From the NCBI GenBank assembly GCA_001949185.1, contig BDGG01000002.1, forward strand, positions 403,783 through 467,782: a stretch of DNA of 64,000 nucleotides. The letters run 5' to 3'. The stretch is from Ramazzottius varieornatus (taxonomy: Eukaryota > Tardigrada > Eutardigrada > Parachela > Ramazzottiidae). The notes under the pieces are model-generated. The model made no database searches, was not told where the DNA came from, and saw nothing but the letters and a program-made list of their open reading frames with translations. The translations under genes were made by a program, and so were the position numbers. Shown here piece by piece: positions 56,359-64,000 of this stretch; position 1 is the first letter of the stretch, and each line of letters starts with the position of its first letter.

Positions 56359-58324
56359 CAGTGTACGCCAATATGGTCACCCGAAACTGGGCGGAGTTTT
56401 TGGGCGTCAGCCAAGCCGCAGACGACCAGTTAAAAACCAGGAAAAGCGATCTGGTTGATTAGACATGGTTGATTAAACGTAAATAGGCACAGCTGATTGC
56501 TAATGAACCTGTTGCGCAACAGCCGGTAGTGCGATATACTGAGCTGTATTACCGAGCGATCCTTTCGGCTCCAGATCCTTTCGGTCGCAAATTCTGATAT
56601 CTTCTCGTGAATTCAAGATGGTTCGTGGTATACCAGTGGACCCAACCCTTGTCAGCGTTGTTTTTAAGTTGTTTTCAGAGAAAAACAAGAATCTGAGTGC
56701 TGTTGGGCGTGTGATGGGAAAAGACCACAAGTGGGTGAAGAACGTCATCGAGAATTATGATCCCGAAACCAAGAAGCGGAAAGTGGTGAAACCCAAGGGA
56801 CGACCTCGTATCACGAGCGGGGAGCAGGACGCCAAAATGCTGGGGCTCGTTCAGGCAAAGCGGGAGCTCAGTGCGGCCAAGATCGCCGTCGAAGCTGGAC
56901 TCGCCCACCGGACGTTGCTGAATCGGCTTCGTGAGTTTGAAACTCGTCGATCCAAAGCTGTTCTCGACGAGTTAACCCAGGAGCACAAAGACAATCGGGT
57001 ATTCTGGTGCCTGTTCCAGCGTGAACAACTCCTGGAAAACCCCACCCTGTTCCATGATGTGGGTTTTAGTGACGAGGTTCGTTTCAACTTGCACGGTGGT
57101 AAGATCGAGGTAGATAATATTAACCTTCTGAAAATCAATTCGTTTAACATTCTAAATTCATGAATCTCTGCTCTCGAAATATTAAGATCTTCGAGAAGCA
57201 AGTTTGTCATTCGAAACCAGTTTTCAATTGCTTGGTCAATTGTTTAAGGCTTTCGTCGAAAACGCAAGGTGCCTGTTAGATTTAACACGTTAACGCGTTT
57301 AATGAATCTGATAAATTCGTTATACTTATCACTTATGATTGTAGTGCTCGTACTTGAAAGAGGACCACCGTCACGATAAAGACTTGCAAGTCGCCGTAGC
57401 TACGCGCATCAAAGGCGGGATAATGTTGTGGGGTGCCATCACAGCATGTGGACCTGTAGCGTTAATTCGAGTTGACGGTCGAATGGATTCGGGTGCCTAC
57501 GAAGACGTTTTGTTCGAGCGACGACTTCCGTATCTTGAGAAGCATGGTCGGGATTTGGTGTTCCAGCAAGACAAGTGTCCAGTGCACACCTCTAGACGGA
57601 TGGGTTAATTTTTCTGGCGAGAAGGAACAGAAGTAAGTACGCTTTTCATTAAACAGTATTTTAGTATTTCTGTTTTCAATTTTCAAATTCACTAGAGCAG
57701 ACCAATCGGTTGTTGAATCGAGCGAAAACGTTGCGGAAGGGTGTTAGGCGCGAAGGTGGATGAGCGGACTCATTCAAAGTTTGTTTCTCGTAAAACAATA
57801 GTGCTTTTTATCTGATACGCCCATGTTACACAATATATCTTGTTTTTGGATAAACATAAGTACACAAATTTTTCGTAATTCTTTTAGGTGTTGACATGGC
57901 CGTCTAGATCGCCAGACCTCAATGTCATCGAGAATGTCTGGGGAAAAATGAATATGTATATCTGCGATCGAAGACCGAAAGATCTTGAGGAGCTTGACAC
58001 TCTAATTCAGGAAGCATGGAAGGTAATTGTTACTCCCGAGTACTGCAGCAACCTGGTGAGCTCGATGTACAGCAGAATGACTGAGTGTATCAGCAACTCC
58101 GGTGCTCTCATCCCTTACTGAACTCATTTCATTTTCGGTTGTCTTTCGTGTTTTACCTCATGAGATTTCCTGTTTTATGGTATACGTTTCTGTTTTACTG
58201 TTAGTGTTCTGCTCATTGTAAAGTAAATAAATCCAGCAGTTGGCTGTTGTTCATTGGTTGTCGGCGTTGGGGTTAACGTCCAAAAACTCCGCCCAGTTTC
58301 GGGTGACCATATTGGCGTACACTG
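56359..58324 (+). mobile_element. Tc1-type transposon with complete ends
   Basis: The termini CAGTGTACGCCAATATGGTC and, inverted, the same sequence at 58305-58324 continue as inverted repeats for about 50 bases (through AACTGGGCGGAGTTTTTGG). TA dinucleotides flank at 56357-58 and 58325-26. Length is 1966 bp. It carries one transposase reading (56618-58121). Confidence 0.93.
56618..58121 (+). pseudogene. Tc1 transposase, interrupted by introns and one stop
   Basis: Three blocks: 56618-57109, 57345-57632 and 57888-58121, joined by GT-AG intervals of 235 and 255 bases that keep phase. The N-terminal helix-turn-helix region includes KGRPRITSGEQDAK. Catalytic D1 is in FSDEVRFNLHG, D2 in FQQDKCPVHTSR and E in SPDLNVIENVWG. 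Thirty-four codons separate D2 and E (DD34E), but one of them is TAA at 57606-57608 after TSRRMG, so the enzyme is truncated. Introns in Tc1 transposases are uncommon. Confidence 0.85.
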
Positions 58325-58326
58325 TA

Positions 58327-59551
58327 TATACTGCAATTAAATGCGGGGAAAACTCTTATCCTTCTTAAGTCCATGAGGGAATCACTTCCACCTGAGCTCG
58401 AGTGAGATTGGAAGCCTGGCACCTGCAACAATTGCAGACGATGTTTCGGGTGCTCCATAGACCGGTTATAATCGGCCTGGGGGTACGGGTGTTTGGCTAA
58501 AATGAGCTAGATCTTTTAACGACGTCAGCTCAAGCTGGAAGTTATCAAGATAGGCACACCGGTAATTGCGAGCACTGCAAAAGTCTTCTGCGCGTACGGA
58601 TTGATGTAATTCGGAGAAAAGAGGTGTGCCACAGGGTACGGTAAGATAATCTGCACACGCAGCCCAGCCCTAACATAAAGTTTTCCGAATACATTTGACC
58701 GACAGGAAGTGCAAGGGGGATACTGACCTGTGAGTTGGTGTAGGGAAATTACAGCTTGACCGAGTTTGCCCTTTTATTCTATCAATTTAGAGTAAGGTTT
58801 GAATAAATATTCCTCGCTACCGGACGTAAAAATTTGTATCGAGGTGTTCATCGGGAGTTCTACGGATACTTTGCCTTATACTTTGAGCCGATATTCTTGG
58901 GCATTTTGCCCTTTTCAGGAAAACCTTTGCTACAAAACCTTTGCTACAAAACCTGGCTTTGACCACTGCTTCACCGAGCTTCGATTGAGGGCAAAGATTA
59001 CCTTGCGTTCCAGTTGTCGACAATCCGACTTTTCCCGGCGGTCGCTGTTCTGAAGGATTTATACGAGGGTCCTTGGACGTGCAGAGACCATTTATGCACC
59101 GAGTATCATAAAATTTATGTGCACGTTTCATGATGTCACATTTCGCACATTTTCATGCATCTAGCCTTCATGGCGGGCTAGTGTATCGAAAAAGGGAGAA
59201 CAGGTAGCCGAAGTGTCTGTCAAGGGAATTACGCCGTTCCTCTCACTCGGGTCCACTCACCAAGAATAGGTCCAAGATAACAGAAAGATAAGGCGGTGCT
59301 TGACCTATAAACCGGGTTGGACAAAACCGGCCAAATTGCATTCTGGACGCCAGTAAAAAATCCAGGAACAGGGTTGCATAACTCGTACAGAGGCGTACAA
59401 GCAGCGTTCCGCAGGTGAACTCTTCCCGTACTTCCGCATGACTTGCCAAACGCGCTCAACAAGCTCAGTGTAGCGAGCCTCAGGCGGTAGATACGGTCGG
59501 GAAGAGTTTACCTGCGGAACACTGCGTAGAAGTCTGAGCTGATGACCTAAT
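58327..59551. other. Intergenic; one inverted repeat
   Basis: No supported gene. At 59406-59520 GTTCCGCAGGTGAACTCTTC pairs with the reverse complement of GAAGAGTTTACCTGCGGAAC (one mismatch), leaving a ~70-base loop. Confidence 0.5.
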
Positions 59552-59559
59552 GCTTCTTG

Positions 59560-60123
59560 TAGAGACGGGATAAGTGTGATTAAGTTCGGTTTGGTATATT
59601 TCAATTTGGTAAATCCTCACACCGAATCGAAAATCTCGTTATGAAATCCACACCGATATTTTCGGTCTGGTAAGTCGTCACACCGAACTTTCGACTTACC
59701 AAACCGAATCACACCGAAAATTCGGTAAACCAAAACATAAAAACATCTCTTGTCAACGAAAACACCTATGAAGCTAGCCCAAAACGAAGAGTTTGCAGGC
59801 TCTTGGTGTGTCTTCAGATGGTAGAAGCGTTTTCCCACACCGCGTGGCTTGGCTAACTGGCACAGAATACCGTGAAAAAGCCGGAAGATTTCTCGATATT
59901 GTTAAAACATCTGTCAAATTCTTATCTTTCCGGGTCTTTTTGTATGTTTTAATTTACCTAAAGATTTCGATTTCGTATCAATTTCGTGCGAACGCACACA
60001 GAAATCGATTTTTCGGTATGGGGCTCAAACCGATATTTTCAGTTTCGGTATTTTCTCACACCAAATCGAAAAGTTCGATTTAGTTTCGACAGATTTCGGT
60101 AAATCACACTTATCCCATCTCTA
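59560..60123. mobile_element. hAT-type MITE with 8-bp target duplication
   Basis: Inverted ends TAGAGAYGGGATAAGTGTGA are flanked on both sides by GCTTCTTG (59552-59559 and 60124-60131). The 8-bp duplication and TAGAGATG-like tip are hAT hallmarks. The interior (564 bp in all) is rich in short CACACCGAA and TTTCGGT repeats and has no ORF. Confidence 0.9.
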
Positions 60124-60409
60124 GCTTCTTGATCAGGAATCTCTACTTGGGTAACTCCGTGACAATCTTGTTATTGGTCAATGTTCCGGAATTTAGGCTG
60201 CCGCAACCCACTTCTCCAGCTCGGAGGCTGGAAAGGTAGATAATTTTGCGTTCTATCTTCGTCGACCGATCGGTCATTTTCAGTTGGATTCTGGATTTCG
60301 GATGCTTTTGACTTGTGGAATGTGGACTCACTGGACTGTTTGAAGTTCGAAGCTTATCAGAGCTGGCTGATTCCCTAAGGACTGAGTACCATCCTCGCGG
60401 GAGTGAAAC

Positions 60410-61529
60410 ATGGAAGGAGATACAGCAATGGAACAAGTCGGTAAAGTCGGGCTCGCGCCGGGGAAATGCAAAATCTGCCGAGGAAAGGCGGTCGATGTCT
60501 TCTTCGGTATACCCTCATGCAAAACCTGCCGGGTAAGTGGCTGTAATTTTACTTATCAAGCTCAGCTACCATATTCCCCTGTGCTGGCCCGGTTGTCTTA
60601 CGAAGTGAGTTGTACTTTTCAGGGTATCTTCAAACGTGGTCTGAAGAAGAAATTTGAATGTGTAGCAGAAGTAGAAGGTATCTGTGATGTAAAGAAGACT
60701 GCGCCTCTCCAGTGTAAAGCCTGTATCTACGCAAAATGTGTACGGAAAGGAATGGTGGCGAAAGGTAAACCTCGCAGATAATAGATACGGTAGATCGAAC
60801 CCACAAGTCTTTGACAGAGCGTCAGCGCATGACGTCACTGTGGGCTGTTTTATGTTAACCATGCTGATGCTGAAGTTTTGCGCGAGTTAAGCTGAAAATT
60901 TTTTTCGGTAATCCATCTGTAAATTTTCCTGATCGTTTGTAGAGCCTAGCGGAACGTCTTCTGCCACGAAGCCGAAACCAAAGAAACAAGAAAAGCTCAA
61001 GAAGCAAGAAAAGGAACCAAACGTAACGATGGGAGCTGAGGAAACCGCTGCGGAGAAGAAGTCGGCGAAGTCCATTGCGATGCAACCAGAGAGATTCTAC
61101 CAAGTGGAAGCTGACTTGAAGTCGCTCTTCCACCACGAGGAGTCCACTAAGCCATTCTCTTTCTTCGACAGTGCCGCTGCTGAGGTAGAGGATGAATTCA
61201 GCCTGCCTATAGACTTCGGTGCGAAGAATTTCAGTGTCCAGACGGACGGCTTTTACGACGAAGCGGAAGAAAGGGACGTCGTGAGCCAATCAACAATCAA
61301 CCGACCTTGGACCAATGCGCCATTCCAAAATACCCCACAGCGGGAAGACACCTTCTTTTTTACAGAAGACGACCCGAGAATCGAAAAAGGCTTACGATAC
61401 TTCAGCATGACCAAGGAAGAGCTGGAGGAGAGTATCGAGATATGGAAGAAGATTCGCCCACAGCTGGCTGCTGACTTTAAGAAAATCAAGAAGCAAGCCA
61501 ACCGGAAACGGAAAACTTTTGAGCGATAA
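60410..61529 (+). CDS. Nuclear receptor-type zinc-finger protein without ligand-binding domain
   Basis: Exons 60410-60532, 60623-60764 and 60943-61529 give 283 residues. Residues 19-87 form a two-finger nuclear receptor DBD: CKICRGKAVDVFFGIPSCKT, then CRGIFKRGL, and CKACIYAKCVRKGM, with e-spacing C-x2-C-x13-C-x2-C and C-x7-C-x9-C-x2-C. All eight Cys are present, but the P-box (CKTCRGIFKR) departs from the usual CEGCKGFFKR. The remaining ~190 residues are Lys/Glu/Phe-rich, with no LBD signature, and end in a basic helix (KKIKKQANRKRK). This resembles knirps-type NR0 receptors in layout only. It probably binds DNA without ligand control. Confidence 0.88.
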
Positions 61530-61827
61530 CTTTTTCCTGCTTTTGAATCTCGATACTTCCGCGTTGAATTCATTGCTTGAGGCAGGCCATGTTACAGAAA
61601 TGTAAAAGTAGAAAACAAAAAAAATCAGATCAAAATGCTGGAGAGAAGTTCAAACACAAAAAAACGAAAATAAGCCGTGAATCAACAATCGCGTGCACTA
61701 CAGTGTACAAACAAAACCTTGACCACTGTCAAAAGTTATCAGGAAGACGAGACCTGAAGTTTTAAAAAATCATCGGACTGATTTAAAAGCTGTTGTAGAA
61801 GAAGTTGAAATAGCGAAACTCAAAACG

Positions 61828-64000
61828 TCAAACGGAATCGGCCGGACTTTGGAATTCGGCCAGAGCGCGAATGGGTGTCAGGACTTTCTTCTGCGAACCT
61901 CGTCGCACCTTTCCTCTGGCTTCCTCGGGCTTCTCTCGCTTGACCAACGGCTTCTTGTCGGGTGCACGCATCTTCCACACGACGATCGAGGGAACTTTTC
62001 CGCCCATTTTACTCGTATACTTGGTGCTGGCCACGAATGTGGCTTTAACGGTCAGAACCACCGCGTTCATAAGATTCTTGGCTGCTTGAATCAGACTGGT
62101 CGCGCTATCCAACCCTCAAATCACAACCGAGAGATTAAACAGATGTCTTATTGCAACAAGATTAGGCTCGTATTTCAATCGCTCCTTTTCAGAAAATTAG
62201 ATCTAAATTAGATATTTTCAAGACCTCTGCCAGCGAACCTGACAACACAGTTCTTCCGAAGTGGCGCGTATTTTCGGTGTTACAGACTGGAGATGCGCGC
62301 TAATTGGAAGAACAATCTTACACAGTTCGATCGCTTTCTAAAGTAGCGCAAATTCTTAGAAATGCTAGCCGGAAGGATGCGCCAGTTGCGAAGACGATTT
62401 CGCCCAGTTTGTTTACCCGGGACGGTAGGACCAATTTCAGTTACATCTCTAGAAACGCTGAAATATCTTACCGGAAATGACCATCTCGCCACTGATATTC
62501 TGCACATCAGCTTTGACTTTGCTGGTGATGTTGAGCTGGTGGCAGAAGAGGTTGATGCGTTTCAGGTAGGCGAGGAGGTCGTTCTTGGTGCTGGACTCTG
62601 GGCACTGCTCAGCAATCTGCTTGGCCAACTTGTCCAACTTGGTCCCGTTCTCCGAAATCTTCTTGGCGGCGTTGATCAGGTCCATGGTGGTCTTGAGCGG
62701 ACCCTTACCGCGGGTAAAGTCCGTCATCTCCATCATGATCATGCACATGTGCTTGGCCAGGACGATAATGTCGTTGCCCGTGTCGTCCCACTTGGCCACT
62801 TCCTTGTCGAACTTGCTCTTCTCGATTTTGAAAATTTCGACCTGTCAACACGAAAATTGTGAGTCAGACATTCGCGAGAACCCACCAACGTTTTCTGGAA
62901 TGCAGGAGACGACCTTCACTAGCTTAAAGCCACTTGCATACACGAGCTCTATGGTAGGTGTACGACGGCGTGCATGCAGAAGCGTGAAAGAGGCCACATC
63001 TGCACAAACCTGCATACATCCGTGCACAGTAAGTGTATAGAACAGTGTATGCAGGTAACCGAAAGAAGCTCGTTCCAGCGTAATGTACACAGTTTGATGA
63101 CGGGAAGAGGATCTTACCTGGGCGGCGATCTTCTGCTTGTCTTCTTCAGGGAGTTGTATCATCCTGGCTCGAGCATTGTTGGCATCGGCGTGATCCTCTC
63201 CGTATCGTTGTGGTCCACCGTTACCTCTGCTCTCGTAAATCTCCTCTTCCTCCAGCTCGCTCTCCGACTCGATTTCTTCCGCACTGCGTCCCATCAGAAC
63301 GGCTTTACGGACATCCCTGATGCCTTGGTAGACCATTCTGGCCGACTCGATGAATTCGTTATCGTTCACCACCTTGTAGTTCTTGGTGGCGAATGCGTCG
63401 ACGGCCAGATGGACCCGCTGAATGAAATTGAGGATGACGTGGTCGCGAAGCATGGCGGCGGCATCGGTCACGCGGCTCTTGTACTTATTATCTGCGAACG
63501 TAAACGAACATAATGAATTAGAAAATTCTGATCCACTGCCACGGGAGCTCGGCGAACAAACTCTATAAAAGTGTTCCATCAGGTTGCGCATGCGGTCGGT
63601 GTTCTTAGCTGACACCGTGCGCCACCTGGAAAACGCACTGTTCCAGCTTGGTTTCTGTCCCAAGTGGCGCACCTTTCACTGTTATCAGCTGGAAGCATGC
63701 GCCACCTGATAAAGCGATCGTGTCGAGTTTGTCTGGCGAGCTTTCAGATCTCTGCAATAATTTGTAATTTCCAACTGAGCCCAGAAAGATAAAGTACTAA
63801 AATCGAACAGTTCTTCACTTATTCTCGTGCCAATGTGAAATCCAGCGAACCTTCGTAGTTTTCCATTTCAGCTTCGACGACATTGCATACTCTTGCCGTT
63901 CTTCCCCGAATGGCTCCAGCAGTGCGGTCCAGTGTGTCCGCATCACGTTCTTGGAGAGCCAGAACGCACTTGTTGACGTCTTCGAGAATGTGGCTTTCGG
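61828..64000 (-). CDS. alpha-Cat: Alpha-catenin, C-terminal exons (5' end outside window)
   Basis: Exons 63851-64000 (open at the edge), 63118-63491, 62472-62841 and 61828-62114 keep phase. Signatures include HILEDVNKCVLALQERDADT, RTAGAIRGRTARV, GIRDVRKAVLMGRSAEE, KWDDTGNDIIVLAKHMCMIM, MEMTDFTRGKGPLKTT and SLIQAAKNLMNAVVLTVKAT. It ends in the actin-binding tail with WKMRAPDKKPLVKREKPEE. Known role: links beta-catenin/cadherin adherens junctions to F-actin, with tension-dependent actin binding by the C-terminal bundle present here. The basic tail is slightly diverged (VRRGSQKKVLTPIRALAEF). Two introns contain hairpin repeats. Confidence 0.97.
62258..62388. repeat. Two degenerate GTGGCGCAC hairpin repeats in alpha-catenin intron
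   Basis: Units at 62258-62307 (GAAGTGGCGCGTA ... TGCGCGCTAATTGG) and 62341-62388 (AAGTAGCGCAAAT ... GATGCGCCAGTTG), with the linker CAGTTCGATCGC between them and CAGTTTGTTTACCC after the second. Confidence 0.7.
63577..63709. repeat. Two GTGGCGCAC hairpin repeats in alpha-catenin intron
   Basis: Units at about 63577-63630 (CAGGTTGCGCATG ... CGTGCGCCACCTGG) and 63661-63709 (CAAGTGGCGCACC ... CATGCGCCACCTG), followed by the family linker GCGATCGTGTCGAGTTTG. Confidence 0.75.

Noticed and set aside
59305-59604. 99-codon minus-strand ORF with a vaguely LBD-like helix (SSPAERCLYASVRVM)
   Set aside because: The resemblance to a nuclear receptor helix 8 is too short; the segment overlaps an inverted repeat and has no flanking exons.
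1-64000. CRISPR array, operon or bacterial defence-like system
   Set aside because: No regularly spaced direct repeats with unique spacers. The palindromic repeats sit in spliceosomal introns of animal genes and are irregularly spaced.

Overview
The window is animal nuclear DNA. Every well-supported gene has small GT-AG introns (mostly 50-350 bp), and the gene content is metazoan: a poxn-type paired-domain gene, alpha-catenin, receptor guanylyl cyclase, nuclear receptors, CDC50/TMEM30, UNC-93 and a Tudor protein. Pox-neuro-type Pax, a CS-alpha-beta defensin-like peptide and divergent nuclear receptors suggest a small-genome protostome, probably an ecdysozoan. A tardigrade would fit, but nothing here proves it. 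No operons are evident, and neighbouring genes lie on both strands.

Layout. 1-2.2 kb: 3' part of a Tudor-domain gene (+). 2.9-3.4 kb: small single-TM protein (-). 5.5-6.5 kb: decayed ferritin (+). 7.2-9.1 kb: SLC2-like sugar transporter (+). 9.2-11.4 kb: nuclear receptor with an in-frame UAG (-). 12.5-14.6 kb: CDC50/TMEM30 flippase subunit (+). 15.5 kb: tRNA-Gly(CCC). 16.0-24.8 kb: AXDND1-like axonemal gene (-), whose 4.8-kb intron is full of transposons. 25.2-25.8 kb: 3' half of a UGT with a plant-type PSPG box (-). 26.3-29.1 kb: decaying UNC-93 gene (+). 29.5-30.5 kb: poxn-like gene (-). 31.5-31.8 kb: defensin-like peptide (+). 32.9-35.0 kb: SDR oxidoreductase (-). 36.6-38.6 kb: membrane-anchored ABHD14-like pseudohydrolase (+). 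39.6-45.7 kb: DUR3-like sodium/solute symporter (-). 47.1-52.8 kb: receptor guanylyl cyclase (+). 54.4-54.9 kb: unrecognised spliced fragment (-). 55.2-56.2 kb: intronless GPCR (-). 56.4-58.3 kb: complete but inactivated Tc1 element. 59.6-60.1 kb: hAT-type MITE with an 8-bp target duplication. 60.4-61.5 kb: nuclear receptor with a DNA-binding domain only (+). 61.8-64 kb: 3' end of alpha-catenin (-).

Two themes run through the window. First, introns and spacers carry many inverted-repeat elements: about 15 copies of a ~50-bp hairpin whose ends read AAGTGGCGCAC/GTGCGCCACTT, mariner-type MITEs with TA targets, a 0.9-kb fold-back and several others. Second, several genes have lost key residues while staying open (ABHD14-like triad, cyclase metal Asp) or are visibly decaying (ferritin, UNC-93, nuclear receptor). 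I deduced exon boundaries by hand from GT/AG sites and reading-phase consistency; nothing was searched against a database.
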